Source of the DNA: a virus
DNA: 60,217 bases
Strand: one strand, 5' to 3'
Virus record (IMG/VR): IMGVR_UViG_3300021962_000113
Coordinates: 1 to 60,217 of that record
Shown here: piece by piece, positions 8,048-19,400 of the stretch
How the letters are laid out: every line of letters starts with the position of its first letter
How positions within the stretch are numbered: position 1 is the stretch's first letter
Program-made: the position numbers and the translations under genes
Notes under the pieces: generated by a model
What the model was told of the DNA's origin: nothing
Seen by the model: only the letters and a program-made list of their open reading frames with translations
The model's database searches: none

Positions 8048-10012
8048 ATGGTTAGTACCCGCGCACAAATTATTACAAGACGTACATATAATCGCCCACT
8101 TAATGAAGAGGGCACAGAATTTGAAACATGGGCACAAACAGTAGCACGAGTTATTGACCATCAAGAATGGCTGTGGACACGAGCCGTAAATGGTCGTGAA
8201 CTAACTGATATTGAATACGCAGAACTGTACGACCTAGAGCGACTTATGCTAGAGCGTAAGGTATCTATGTCGGGCCGCACACTATGGCTCGGAGGAACTA
8301 AGGTTGCTAAGACTCGTGAAGCTAGTCAGTTTAACTGTAGCTTTACAGAAGTAGAAACAGCATACGATGTAGTTGACTGTCTATGGCTACTTCTACAAGG
8401 CTGTGGCGTTGGCTTCAAGCCTGTAATCGGTACTCTTAATGGCTTCTCAAAGCCTATTAGAAATATCGAAGTTGTTCGCAGCACCCGCACAGAAAAGGGA
8501 GGCAAGGAATACAATGAAGAATTTTGGGACGAAGAATCAAAAATCTGGGTCATCAAAGTTGGTGACAGCGCCGAAGCATGGGCAAAGTCCATTGGAAAGT
8601 TACTCGCGGGTAAGTACCCAGCCAACACACTGGTACTGGACTTCTCGGAGCTACGTCCTGCAGGAGAACGACTAAAAGGTTACGGCTGGATTAGTAGTGG
8701 TGATACTGCGATCTCCAAGGCATATCTAGCTATTGCTAATATCCTTAATGGCCGCGCTGACTCGCTTCTAACCCGTATGGACATTCTAGATATTGTCAAC
8801 TGGCTTGGCACTATTCTAAGTTCACGTCGTAGTGCTGAAATCGCACTATTCGAGTATGGACAGCCTGAATGGGAAGAATTCGCTGTAGCTAAGAAAGACT
8901 TCTGGCTCTATGACCGTGCACATCGCACTCAGTCAAACAATAGCTTAGTATTCAACGATAAGCCTACTCGCCAAGAACTATCAGATATCTTTGCACTAAT
9001 GCAAGAAGCTGGCGGTTCTGAGCCTGGCTTTATTAACGCCGTAGAAGCACGTCGTCGTGCTCCTTGGTTCAAGGGTTGCAACCCTTGTGTAGAAATTTTA
9101 TTAGGAAACAAAAGTTTCTGTAACTTAACGGAGATTGACATTGGAAAATTCAAAGGCGATACAGCCGGACTGCATTATGCAGTTAGACTTGCATCAAGGG
9201 CTAACTACAGACAAACATGCGTTAACTTGCGCGACGGTATCCTTCAAGAAGCTTGGCACCTCAACAACTACTTCCTTAGATTGTGTGGTGTGGGACTTAC
9301 CGGGATCGCTAAGCGCCCCGACATGGATTCCTACGCATACGAATACTTAAGCCGTACCGCTACAGCTAGTGCTGTTTCAATGGCCGAAGAGCTGGGTCTT
9401 CCATATCCAAAGAATGTTACTTGCGTTAAGCCAAGTGGCACTTTATCGAAGATTATGGATACGACCGAGGGTGTGCATAAGCCACTAGGTAAGTATATTT
9501 TCAACAATGTTACTTTTAGTAAGTATGATCCTATTATTGATAAGCTTCGTGAGGCTAAGTACGTTGTTGTAAATCACCCGACAGATCCAGATGGCGTACT
9601 AGTAACCTTCCCTGTTGCTTATGAGGATGTTCCGTTTGATAATTTCAACGGAATGGAAGTTAACTTGGAGTCAGCTCTTGCACAGCTTGAGCGCTATAAG
9701 CTGCTTCAGACTAGCTGGACTCAGCAGAACACTTCGGTAACTATCAGCTATGACCCTACGGAAATTGATGATATTATTGACTGGCTTCTAGCTAACTGGG
9801 ATATTTATGTAGGAGTTAGCTTCCTATATAGGAATGACCCAACTAAAACTGCCAAGGATCTCGGTTATCTATATCTTCCACAAGAAGTAGTAACCAAGGA
9901 AACCTACGACAAATATGTATCTACACTACTTCCAGTAAGTCTTGAGAATACTGAGAGTTTTGAAGAGCTTGTTCAGGATGATTGCGCTACTGGCGCTTGT
10001 CCAATCAAGTAA
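8048..10012 (+). CDS. nrdJ: Class II (B12-dependent) ribonucleotide reductase, monomeric
   Basis: A 654-residue reductase of the monomeric adenosylcobalamin type, best compared with Lactobacillus leichmannii RTPR. Radical-site residues are in CNPCVEI (N345, C347, E349). The disulfide pair is C97 (FNCSF) and C358 (FCNL); the 11-residue distance from C347 to C358 equals the C408-C419 distance in RTPR. The C-terminal shuttle cysteines C646 and C651 (CATGAC) match the RTPR C731/C736 spacing. It makes deoxynucleotides from ribonucleotides for phage DNA, independent of oxygen but dependent on host cobalamin. It starts 2 bases after the exonuclease gene and ends at a strong terminator. Confidence 0.92.
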   Translation: MVSTRAQIITRRTYNRPLNEEGTEFETWAQTVARVIDHQEWLWTRAVNGRELTDIEYAELYDLERLMLERKVSMSGRTLWLGGTKVAKTREASQFNCSFTEVETAYDVVDCLWLLLQGCGVGFKPVIGTLNGFSKPIRNIEVVRSTRTEKGGKEYNEEFWDEESKIWVIKVGDSAEAWAKSIGKLLAGKYPANTLVLDFSELRPAGERLKGYGWISSGDTAISKAYLAIANILNGRADSLLTRMDILDIVNWLGTILSSRRSAEIALFEYGQPEWEEFAVAKKDFWLYDRAHRTQSNNSLVFNDKPTRQELSDIFALMQEAGGSEPGFINAVEARRRAPWFKGCNPCVEILLGNKSFCNLTEIDIGKFKGDTAGLHYAVRLASRANYRQTCVNLRDGILQEAWHLNNYFLRLCGVGLTGIAKRPDMDSYAYEYLSRTATASAVSMAEELGLPYPKNVTCVKPSGTLSKIMDTTEGVHKPLGKYIFNNVTFSKYDPIIDKLREAKYVVVNHPTDPDGVLVTFPVAYEDVPFDNFNGMEVNLESALAQLERYKLLQTSWTQQNTSVTISYDPTEIDDIIDWLLANWDIYVGVSFLYRNDPTKTAKDLGYLYLPQEVVTKETYDKYVSTLLPVSLENTESFEELVQDDCATGACPIK

Positions 10013-10018
10013 AGAAAA

Positions 10019-10055
10019 AGCCCCGCTAGAGCGATCTAGCGGGGCTATTTTTTTA
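10019..10055. terminator. Bidirectional rho-independent terminator between convergent arms
   Basis: AGCCCCGCTAGA (10019-10030) and TCTAGCGGGGCT (10035-10046) form a perfect 12-bp stem with a GCGA loop. A T-run follows on the plus strand (10048-10054) and an A-rich run (AAAGAAAAAG) precedes it, which gives a U-rich tail on the minus strand. It ends both the replication operon and the late operon. Confidence 0.92.
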
Positions 10056-10730
10056 ATAATTAGTAACATCTATGGCAATTAGCCCACCATTATATACAGG
10101 TCCGCTGCTAGATAATCTCTCCCCTCTTATGCTCGAGAATTGGGCACTAACTCCCCCAGAGTATGTTCTTATAACAGGGAAAATCTTTACATCTGGTGCA
10201 GCCTTAGTAGGTGCTACAGCTGTATTATATACCGAACCATAGAGCAAGAAAGCAAACCTTCTATCTGTTGGTAAAGAATAATTCTGAGTAGTACTTAAAG
10301 TTGTTATTGGTATAGTTGAAAAAGACCTCATTAGTTTTGGATAATTACTGCTAAAAGCTACTCCGCCAGTACTATTATATATTTCTATACCGTATCCGGA
10401 TGTAGATGGCGACAAAGAAGTATATTTTTTAAATAACCAATATTTAACGGTGGTCTGTGTACTTAGCTCGTTACTAGTTATAGTTGTAGAAGTTGTACTT
10501 TGAGAGAATACAGCTTTAGGTATTACGAGACCGTCTTCGGTAGCAACACATATGGCATCGAAGGCGATAGGGTGAGATACAGTTACTACAGTACCCCTAT
10601 TAATACTAGTGGATAGTGGAGATTTGGGCGGAACAATTATTGTGCCTGAGTATAGCATATAATAATTAGCTACTGAGTCGCTTATTTGTATATACCCATT
10701 GTCATTTTTAGATTCAAAACCGTAAGCCAT
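10053..10730 (-). CDS. Tail-associated protein, DUF6453-like
   Basis: A 225-residue protein with the N-terminal signature MAYGFESKNDNGYIQISD, which I associate with small phage tail proteins of the DUF6453 type found beside tail-tip genes. The rest is beta-rich, with many Ser/Thr/Tyr and no enzymatic motif. It is the last gene of the late operon, starts 4 bases after the fibre gene ends, and terminates in the bidirectional terminator. It is probably a structural or accessory tail component; family assignment is from recognition only. Confidence 0.6.
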   Translation of the reverse strand: MAYGFESKNDNGYIQISDSVANYYMLYSGTIIVPPKSPLSTSINRGTVVTVSHPIAFDAICVATEDGLVIPKAVFSQSTTSTTITSNELSTQTTVKYWLFKKYTSLSPSTSGYGIEIYNSTGGVAFSSNYPKLMRSFSTIPITTLSTTQNYSLPTDRRFAFLLYGSVYNTAVAPTKAAPDVKIFPVIRTYSGGVSAQFSSIRGERLSSSGPVYNGGLIAIDVTNY

Positions 10731-10734
10731 ATTA

Positions 10735-13482
10735 TCACCTATAATCCATTAAATTTATTGTAGCCAAGAACCCGGATCCTCCGGATACAACTAGTAGTTT
10801 ATTTATATAATCTATACTAACACTTCCAACAGCGAGTGGGTCTGTTCCTGAGCTTAGTTCTATTACTTGAGCTACGGTATCGGATATTATGCTTGGTACA
10901 CTTATTGAGGTGGAAGCAGTGACTGAGACTGAATACTTAACCTCTTTTACTGTATAAGTGCTCGTATCCATTACTATATTTCCATTTGAGTCAAGTATCT
11001 GCATACCATACGCGTTCGCAGGAGGATCAGTAACTAAAACCGTTGAGGTAGTTAATACTGTTCCTGAAGTAGACCCAGATCTTACTGCTAATGTATAAGT
11101 TTCTGTACCTTCCGTTAAAGCATCTGGTGAGGCTGTAATACTAAAGGTCCCTGTGTCAGAATTTACAGTGAAAGACCCACTAACCGCAGAAAAGTCAGCA
11201 GTTGTGGCCCCATTTAAAGTCCAATATAAAGTAGTACCATTAGCCACTCCTACTGTTTCTAACACTAGAGGCATCGTACTTCCTTCATACATGCTTATAA
11301 AGTTTGGCGTAAGTGAGTAGTCAAACCTCCGAGTAGTTACAGTAAAAGTATCTGATATAATTGCGCCTGTAGTTGTATAGATATATAATTGAGCACCTAG
11401 TGAAGTACTGTAGTTAGGGCTACTTGTGGCTCTAACTGTTATAGTATCATTATTTGTTACAGAACCGGGACTAGACGTATATGCTAGCCCGTTTTTACTG
11501 TACGTACCATTGTTAATAGTTACTGTGGCTGATAATCCAGTATTTAAACCTGATACAGTTATAGTATTGGAAGTATAAACCGTACTAAAAGCTGCATTGG
11601 TTATATCATCAAAGGTGAACTGATTTACTTGATTTCCAGAAGAAAATGTAGTTACTGAGAAAGTATCAGACAGAGTGCCAATAGTAACTACACAATTAAC
11701 TGTAGTACCAGCACTAGCACTACTTGTCACTCTTGCAGAGACAACTATAGAACCCAAGGCATCTGTAGTTACCGTTTTACTAGTAGCGAAAGTGCCTGAT
11801 AGAGCTGAGGTACCAGCATCTACTGTTCCACCACTTGCTGTTACGGTTATACTATAATTTGGCTGTAATCCAGTAATAGTTACATTGTCAGTAGTATATA
11901 CTGTATTAGTTGTGGCCCCGCCAACATCAGTGAAGCTAAATGCATCAGGTGTAGTATCACTAACGAAAGCCAGTGTAGTACTGGTAAAAATATCTGATAC
12001 TCCACCAATTGTTAGTGTAGTATTAGTAGCCGTACTATTACTTGCTGAACTAGTATGCCTTACTGATACTGTCTGACCGTTGGTTACTGTTCCGGATGTT
12101 GAAGTATAGGCGCCACCATTAATACTATATGTACCGCCACTGATAGATATGGCTGATGCCGCATTAATACCAGATACCGTTATAGTATTGGATGTTATAG
12201 TATCATTTAATGCGACGTTAGTTTGGTCAGTAAACGTGAAAGCATCTGGGGTAGTATCAGCAACAAAAGCTAGCGTAGTGCTTGTGAAAGTATCTGATAC
12301 GCCACCAATAGTTAGTGTTGTATTAGTAGCTGTACTATTGCTTGCTGAACTTGTATGTCGTACTGAGACTGTCTGACCGTTTGTAATGGTCCCAGATGTG
12401 GCAGTATACGCTCCACCATTTATACTGTACGTGCCTCCACTGATAGATATAGCCGAAGCTGCACTTATGCCGGAGACAGTGATAGTATTAGAAGTAATTG
12501 TGCTACTTAAGGCAACGTTAGTTTGATCAGTGAATGTAAATGCATCAGGCGTAGTATCTGCTGGTGATGTACTAGTATCATTTATTGTTATGGCTGAACT
12601 AGCTAGAACTGTGCCCGATACTGAACCACTTCTAATATAAACAGTTAAAGACTCAGGATTACTTTCTGTAAGAGAGTCTGCCGATATAGTAAAATTAAAT
12701 AGTCCAAAAGTTGAACTGACAGCAAAGCTACCGTCGACAGGAGATACCAAGTCGGAACCACTAGAAGTATTCCAATAATATGTACCATCGGGGGCTGTAG
12801 TAGATAGAAAGGCGTATACAAGTTCGCCTTCGTTGAAGTTGGTTCTTACACTAGCAAAAGACGAGTCATAAAAGTTTAAAGTATACGTTGCTGCTGCGGC
12901 CGTAGTACTAGTGAATGTATCTGATACGCCACCAATAGTTAGTGTTGTATTAACAGCCGTGTTGTTGCTTCCGGAGCTAGTATGCGCTACTGATACGGTC
13001 TGGCCATTTGTAACTGTACCGGAGGAGCTTGTGTAAGCCCCTCCGTTTATACTGTAAGTACCTCCAGAGATAGATATAGCCGAAGCAGCATTTATGCCAG
13101 ATACTGTTATAGTGTTGGATATAATAGTACTATTTAAAGCTACTCCAGTTTGGTCAGTAAAAGTGAACGCATCTGGAGTTGTGTCAGATGCGCCACTACT
13201 TATAGTTCCACTTAGTACACTAGAGTACCATATGGCTTGCTCTGTATCACGAGTACGAAACGTAACAGAATAGCTTGTAGCACCCGATATGGGAGTAAGA
13301 GTAGTAGTCGATCCGTCTGACCCAGTAGTAAAGTTTAAAGTACAGCCAGTAGGACTTAGGGATAGCCAGGTACCAGTAGTACCAAAGGTAGTACCAACGG
13401 TTACTAGTATAGTATCTGTGGGGCTTATATTTTGAACGACATTTGGATCGCCACATTCTACGAATACTGAATAAGTTGTCAT
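10735..13482 (-). CDS. Large tail fibre/adhesin with Ig-like tandem repeats
   Basis: A 915-residue Ser/Thr-rich beta protein with very few charged residues. It contains three nearly identical repeats of roughly 100 residues opening with DTTPDAFTFTDQT and ending in GGVSDTFTSTT, a fourth diverged copy, and two Calx-beta-like segments (LTESNPESLTVYIRSGS and LTEGTETYTLAVRSGS). Such Ig-like/Calx-beta arrays form stalks of tail fibres or weakly adhesive virion decorations that bind carbohydrate. The DNA repeats are about 300 bp. The start ATG overlaps the end of the upstream tail gene by 4 bases. The repeats make copy-number change by recombination likely. Confidence 0.75.
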   Translation of the reverse strand: MTTYSVFVECGDPNVVQNISPTDTILVTVGTTFGTTGTWLSLSPTGCTLNFTTGSDGSTTTLTPISGATSYSVTFRTRDTEQAIWYSSVLSGTISSGASDTTPDAFTFTDQTGVALNSTIISNTITVSGINAASAISISGGTYSINGGAYTSSSGTVTNGQTVSVAHTSSGSNNTAVNTTLTIGGVSDTFTSTTAAAATYTLNFYDSSFASVRTNFNEGELVYAFLSTTAPDGTYYWNTSSGSDLVSPVDGSFAVSSTFGLFNFTISADSLTESNPESLTVYIRSGSVSGTVLASSAITINDTSTSPADTTPDAFTFTDQTNVALSSTITSNTITVSGISAASAISISGGTYSINGGAYTATSGTITNGQTVSVRHTSSASNSTATNTTLTIGGVSDTFTSTTLAFVADTTPDAFTFTDQTNVALNDTITSNTITVSGINAASAISISGGTYSINGGAYTSTSGTVTNGQTVSVRHTSSASNSTATNTTLTIGGVSDIFTSTTLAFVSDTTPDAFSFTDVGGATTNTVYTTDNVTITGLQPNYSITVTASGGTVDAGTSALSGTFATSKTVTTDALGSIVVSARVTSSASAGTTVNCVVTIGTLSDTFSVTTFSSGNQVNQFTFDDITNAAFSTVYTSNTITVSGLNTGLSATVTINNGTYSKNGLAYTSSPGSVTNNDTITVRATSSPNYSTSLGAQLYIYTTTGAIISDTFTVTTRRFDYSLTPNFISMYEGSTMPLVLETVGVANGTTLYWTLNGATTADFSAVSGSFTVNSDTGTFSITASPDALTEGTETYTLAVRSGSTSGTVLTTSTVLVTDPPANAYGMQILDSNGNIVMDTSTYTVKEVKYSVSVTASTSISVPSIISDTVAQVIELSSGTDPLAVGSVSIDYINKLLVVSGGSGFLATINLMDYR
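11962..13187 (-). repeat. About 300-bp tandem/dispersed repeats within fibre gene
   Basis: Three near-identical units encode the Ig-like repeat: about 12900-13187, 12259-12562 and 11962-12262. The last two are directly adjacent. The first is separated from the second by about 340 bp encoding a Calx-beta-like segment. Shared blocks such as GATACGCCACCAATAGTTAG mark each unit. Confidence 0.75.
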
Positions 13483-16460
13483 GCCGCTAGATTTCCTATC
13501 TTCACTCTAAGGTTCGCACCTTCAAAGATTTTTATAACTTGACCATCCATCTCTATTCTAGACAGAGAAGTATTAGTAGATGTTCTTACACTAAAATTAC
13601 TTGTGCCAGTAAGCGCTATACTTCCTATTTGTGCGGATCCAATCGCGGCGTTAGCAATAAAAGTGCTTGCATTACCTGCCGTAATCTGACCACTAATATT
13701 GGTTCCAAAAGTTGCACCATACGTAGCATTGAGATCACCAGTGTATCCGAGACCTCCAATAGTAACCTGACCACTACCCCCTCCACTTAGAGTACCATTG
13801 TTATTAATACTAATATTGGAGTTATTGATTGAAGAGGCCGCAGTAGTACTAGAAATTACTATCTCACCACTGGTATTTCTTATCTGGAATCCTACTGTGT
13901 TTGCATCTACGTAACCTAATTTAATTAAATCGTAAGTGCCGTTACTTACAGTAAGAGTACCTTTGCCTGCACCTTGTTCGGCACCATTTATTCTAAAGTT
14001 TGTACCGCCGACATATAGTCTATTACCAATTACACTATCGGCTTTAAATCTATCAGCGTTTACAGTACCAGTAGTAATTTGACTTCCGTCAATTATGGTT
14101 CTGCCGTAATTTGCTACAAAGTCTACGCCACCTCTATATGTGGCAAATACTATGTTGTCAGCACCGTATGCTGTACCTGTAGCGGTACTAGACTGAAGCG
14201 TAGTATTTGGAGTCGTGTCGTTTTTTACCCAGTAAATATATAATGTGCCTGAGGACCAAGTAGTATTACCTGCTGCAATATTAACTACTAATATTGCACC
14301 GTCATCTTTGGTATATGTTATAGTACCTGCGGTCCAGCTTAAAGTATTAGTGGCTTCATTTGCTTGAAACTGAATACCTGCTATATCTACGCCACGCATA
14401 CCTATCTGTAGCTTATTAGCTGAAACGGTATTCGTAGCAAGAGACCCACCCTCTATCTTGGTAGCATCACTGCCATTTCTCCAATTAGCGAGAGTTGTTG
14501 ATCCACTTATAAGAATCTTACCAGGATCAATAGTAGTTGCTCCAGCGTTAATTCTTGTAGTAGGATTAGTAGCACCTGTAGCGGCATCAGTCTGTACGGT
14601 TCCTATGCTTACACCAGTTGCCCCTACTGTGATAGTGCCCGGAAGACTTGTGGTAGTGTTAAATCTATCTCCAGTTAAGCTCCCTGCTTGTACTCTATCA
14701 GCAGTTATAGATCCTACTACAATATCTGAAGTTCCGACTGCTGCTGGAATAGCGGCTGATCTAACTACTGTGAAAGTTAATCCAGTAATCGAACCAACAC
14801 CTGTTGTTAATGTAGTACCATTAGCAGCTACTAGAGTGGCTGTAGTGGATCCATTAGTAGCACTTACTACATAGTTAGTACCACTAGTATATCCAGAAAT
14901 AGTGGCACCTCCTAGAGTACCAGTGATCGTCACAACATTACCTAGACTTAGTGGAGTAGAATTTCCTGTGAATGTAAATACTCCACCAGCTGCTACAGTT
15001 ACTGAGGATTGATTGGTGGCCGCGCTATTTGTTGATGTGAACGCTGAAATATTGTTTGAAGTATCTACTGACTTTAAGAAGTAATAATAAGTAGTACCAT
15101 TTGCTACGCCTGATCTAGTAAATCCGCCAGGGGCACCTTTTACAGCGTTAACTGTAGCTATTTTAGTAGCTGAAGCAGAGTTATTAGTTGTTGCTTCCCA
15201 TATTTCTACAGCTGCTAAATCTGTATCCGTAGCTCCATCAGTATTTGTCCAAGATAAGAATATATTCTTAAAAGTAGCTATAGCAGTTAGTGTCGTAGGT
15301 ATTCCAGGTGCTACACTATCTGTGCCGGATATAAGGGCAACCGGGGCAGAATATGCACCTTTATTGTCACTCTTATCGGCAGCTCTCACTCTTACAGTAT
15401 AGCTTGTACCTGCTGTTACTGGCCATTCGTAAGAGTTAGTAGCAGTCTGATAACCAATGTAAGTAGCGTCTCCTGCGGCTGTTAGTTTTATCTCTGGTTC
15501 ATAGTAGGATAGATCCGCCTCAGTATTAGCCGTCCAAGTTGCTTTAAGTTTAACTTGAATACTTCCACCAGCCAGAGTCTCAGTACTCGTAGTAAGAGTT
15601 AATCCAGCTACTTGTCCTGGTGGGGTAGTGTCTACTACTGCTCCAATTAAGCGAGTAAACGTCTGTACAACAGAAGTAGTAAATACTACGCCAGAGCTAT
15701 TTTTACCACTAATATTATAAGTAATACTAGCTGTAGCTGCTGATATAGCGCTATGGTCATTTATTATAGCATAAGATGCTGAGTCAACAGCCGTAGTCCC
15801 GGCAGTTATACCACTAGCCACGACTGATAATATTTTCCAAGTACCTGAGGAAGTGCCTACACCATCATACTCTAGAGTAGTTAACCCCTCTATTACTGAT
15901 ATATTTGTACCTGAATTTGTGTAGATTCCATTATTACCATTACTGTCAGTCATGATATTAACGGTTGGTCTACTTAAACTTACTAGTATAGGAGATACGC
16001 CTGAGGTTCCGTCTGCTCCCTTAAATCTAGACCATACGTAGTCGACATAACTATTACTTTCAACAGCCGATGTTTTATTAACAGCTATACCTATATACGC
16101 TCTTGTTATACCTCCGGAATCATATGTTCCAGTAGTAAAGTCTGTGGCTCCGTCCGCACTATTAGCATAGGCTATCCACACGAAAGTCTGAGTAGTCTGT
16201 GTACCTACTAACTCCCAATATGCGTTAGATATTGTAGGAAGTGTTGGAGGCGGATTACCAGAGGAAGAAGTATTATTTATGTATACCCATATTGAATTCT
16301 GGTCATATGCAAGATCACCCTTTTTATAGGTTACTCCTGCAGCATAGTTAGTTGCTTGTGCAAATAACTCTGCAAAAGACGTTGACGTAAGATCAATTAG
16401 GGAGGTGCCTAAGACACCTCCCGTAACATTCTCTGGATGATAAATAGAGTTAAAGATCAT
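13479..16460 (-). CDS. Tail-tip/fibre protein with FN3-like domains
   Basis: A 993-residue protein between the tip protein and the fibre. Residues about 1-170 have a KKGDLAYDQNSIWVYINNT segment typical of carbohydrate-binding-like stalk modules. Residues about 260-480 hold two fibronectin type III-like domains (YTVRVRAADKSDNKGAYS; TYYYFLKSVDTSNNISAF). The C-terminal half resembles the C-terminal region of lambda-J-type tip proteins, with repeated short motifs such as GSITADRVQAGSLTGDRF and TTGTVNADRFKADSVIGNR. It probably continues the host-recognition structure of the preceding gene, from which it may have split. It overlaps its neighbours by 4 bases on each side. Confidence 0.75.
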   Translation of the reverse strand: MIFNSIYHPENVTGGVLGTSLIDLTSTSFAELFAQATNYAAGVTYKKGDLAYDQNSIWVYINNTSSSGNPPPTLPTISNAYWELVGTQTTQTFVWIAYANSADGATDFTTGTYDSGGITRAYIGIAVNKTSAVESNSYVDYVWSRFKGADGTSGVSPILVSLSRPTVNIMTDSNGNNGIYTNSGTNISVIEGLTTLEYDGVGTSSGTWKILSVVASGITAGTTAVDSASYAIINDHSAISAATASITYNISGKNSSGVVFTTSVVQTFTRLIGAVVDTTPPGQVAGLTLTTSTETLAGGSIQVKLKATWTANTEADLSYYEPEIKLTAAGDATYIGYQTATNSYEWPVTAGTSYTVRVRAADKSDNKGAYSAPVALISGTDSVAPGIPTTLTAIATFKNIFLSWTNTDGATDTDLAAVEIWEATTNNSASATKIATVNAVKGAPGGFTRSGVANGTTYYYFLKSVDTSNNISAFTSTNSAATNQSSVTVAAGGVFTFTGNSTPLSLGNVVTITGTLGGATISGYTSGTNYVVSATNGSTTATLVAANGTTLTTGVGSITGLTFTVVRSAAIPAAVGTSDIVVGSITADRVQAGSLTGDRFNTTTSLPGTITVGATGVSIGTVQTDAATGATNPTTRINAGATTIDPGKILISGSTTLANWRNGSDATKIEGGSLATNTVSANKLQIGMRGVDIAGIQFQANEATNTLSWTAGTITYTKDDGAILVVNIAAGNTTWSSGTLYIYWVKNDTTPNTTLQSSTATGTAYGADNIVFATYRGGVDFVANYGRTIIDGSQITTGTVNADRFKADSVIGNRLYVGGTNFRINGAEQGAGKGTLTVSNGTYDLIKLGYVDANTVGFQIRNTSGEIVISSTTAASSINNSNISINNNGTLSGGGSGQVTIGGLGYTGDLNATYGATFGTNISGQITAGNASTFIANAAIGSAQIGSIALTGTSNFSVRTSTNTSLSRIEMDGQVIKIFEGANLRVKIGNLAA

Positions 16461-19400
16461 TGTTGTGTTATCCTATATCTTACCCAGTAGTACTGATTAA
16501 TACTACTTACTCCCCCAGCCACTGGAGTTATTGAATCTACATATCGATTTTGTCCAGTTGCTACGGGAACTATAGCTATGATACTAGCAGTACTTAGATT
16601 GTTGGTTGTTGACCTCCAAATCTCAGTTACCATGTTTTCTATCCCTGTGTTGGAGTCATTTTGCCAAGTGAGAGTAATTTGATTATACTGATTAGTCGTT
16701 GCTACAAGCGAGGTAGGTCCAGAAGTACTTGGGTAAATTACTTTACCAGGATTTGTAGTTGCTCCTGTACCTTCTACTCTTTTAATGTTTGATAGAGTAT
16801 AAAAACTATCATCATATTCTTTAGCTACAATGTCTACTAGTCCATCCGGTTGATAATTCACTGATTCTACTCGGAAGTTCTTTCCTGGAGCTGTCCAGTC
16901 ATACCTAGGATAAATCACTTGTATAATTGTACCCGCTAGTATCAAGAATCCGGAGGGCCTTATCGTCATACTAATACTTAGACCAAAACGAGACTTGTTT
17001 AAGAAACTATCGGCTAGTAATCTAGTATTATAGTAATTGGTTATTCCTGGTACGGATAGATTGCCTTTCTTGAATACATTCCTATCAGTTTTTAAATAAT
17101 CGGAATTAAAGAAACTAACATTACGAGCTTCGAACTTATTCGCTGGGTCAGCAAATGAGGCTGTTAATGAGTTGAAAGCGGATCTTGTACCCTCGTCGGA
17201 TAGTTGAATCTTTCCAATTATATCATCAACAGTAATAGTTCTTATATCTAGTTCCCAAGCATTTGATTCATTGTATCTATATCTTCTCTTGTCAGTAGTT
17301 AATAATACGCTTCTTCCAATATAATTATTGCTAGATGGTAGCGAAGCAAAGGATTCATAGGAATCTATTTCCTCTACATCCAAAGAATACTTACCTGCGC
17401 TATATCTTAGTATACCACTAAAGTGGTCCAATAATGCATTCGTATTATCAAACAATGGTAGAGAAGTATCTAGGGTGATATTACACTGATTTCTAGTAAC
17501 GTATCTCTGAGCATGTTCATCCCATCCTGACATTCTCCAGTAATTTACGTCATCACAATCATAAATAGAATAACCTGATATAGATTGTCCATCTGCGTTT
17601 ATTCCCTTAATAGGATTTCCAGAAGTAGTAGGGGATAATGTCGCGCTTCCAGTTCCAGATACTCTTGTAAGAATAAATGAAGTCAGGGTGCTAGTCATGC
17701 CTGAAGGTGCTGTGGTAGGGCTCGACGCCCACGTATTATCTTGTGCTGTAGCATATACGCCCGCAGTATTAACTATAAATAGTGAGCCTGCGCTATTATA
17801 TACTACTTCATTTTGTTTCCATGATTTCCAAGAATTCCACTTATTGGTTAATTTACCTATAACATCAGTAAATTTAATATAAGAGCCTGAAATTGAGCTG
17901 ACAGTACCCTGCCATAGTATATTGCCAGTAGCAGGATATTTATATACATCACCAACTACTGGAGTACCTGCTGATGTTAATACTGTTACATCGGATCTTG
18001 TATCACACTTTCTGGCGGATTCTGTAAAAGAAGGTAGAATTAGATCGTCTGTATAGTCTAATCCTTTGCCGTATGTTTGTGATGTTAGATAATCCAATGT
18101 TTGTATTGCTGGATTTATGCTTACTCGTCTATCCGAATATTTAGGGTAGATTCTTACATAATCAGATGCAACTGGAATAAAGTCCCAAATGCCATCAATA
18201 GCTGCTACTTTGTTAGTGCCATCATAAGCTGATATAACCCCTGATTGAGTAATTAGCTTTCCAGTACCCGCAATGTATCTGGTTATCTCTATATTATCGC
18301 CCACATAAAAAGTATTATCACTACTTGCTGTATTAGGCAATTTTACAGTATTTTTAGATGCTATAAGTAATGTACCTGTTGTACCATTTATTGTCTTTCC
18401 GCTTGTACTTGCTAGTGCCGTTGCTTCTGATCCGTATGACGCTGAAGTATAGTAACTAACCAATGATGTACTAGTAGGTGTGGAGCTGCCTTCCATTATA
18501 GCATATGGGAATGTATTACTTCCAGTTATATTATCATATACTGAATTATTTAAATAAACTATTTGATAAGTCTTTGTTGCAGATGCAGGATAAGTCATAT
18601 CGTTATTTGCAGTGTAATTAAAGGTTACATATGTTCCTGCTGTCGAAGGTGTAGAACTTAATCTGGCTACTATAGCTCCACCTAGAGTTACTCTATTTGC
18701 GCTATCTGAAAATTCTGAACCTAACTTGTTATAGTTGAAAGTATTCATGGTCCAAGTATTGGTACCACTTTTCATATAGAACTTTTTAATAAGTGGTTTA
18801 CCGTTTGAATCATACATAAGACTAGGTGGAGTACTAAATCTAAATCTAACATTCTCAGATCCGTCTGGATTATAGAAAGTCCACTTATCAATAATTTGTA
18901 CGTTTGAATTCAATAAAGTCTCTGTTCCATCATAGTTAGTGCCAGTCTTATAGTATAGTGATACAGTCTGACCCAATACAAAGTTATCTGCAGATTCTCC
19001 AGTAACTTTATTATCATGAATATAACTATAATCATAGTTATAGCAGTCTAACAGCTTTCCTCTCACTACTACATTCATTTCTGGAATAGTGGTTTCGCCC
19101 TCTTTAATGATGAACTTACCAACTATATAAGCAGTGTCTAGTAGTCTGTGGTTTGGACCCCAGTATTCATAAGTATTGCTACCAGTCCAGTACGATTTTT
19201 GTATCTTGAATTTCTCTTCAAATGCTAGGCTTGATAGTTGAGCTGAGGCTTTCTGTCCTGGCTTGCCTGTAAATATATCTAGTGTTATTTCTTGTTGACT
19301 TGTTGGAGGAGCTAGTCTTAGCGAGTCTCCGTCTTTTAGTCCATATCCTGTTGGTGCTTGTGTAACTATTGGATTAGTACCTAAATAATTAAAGCCTCTC

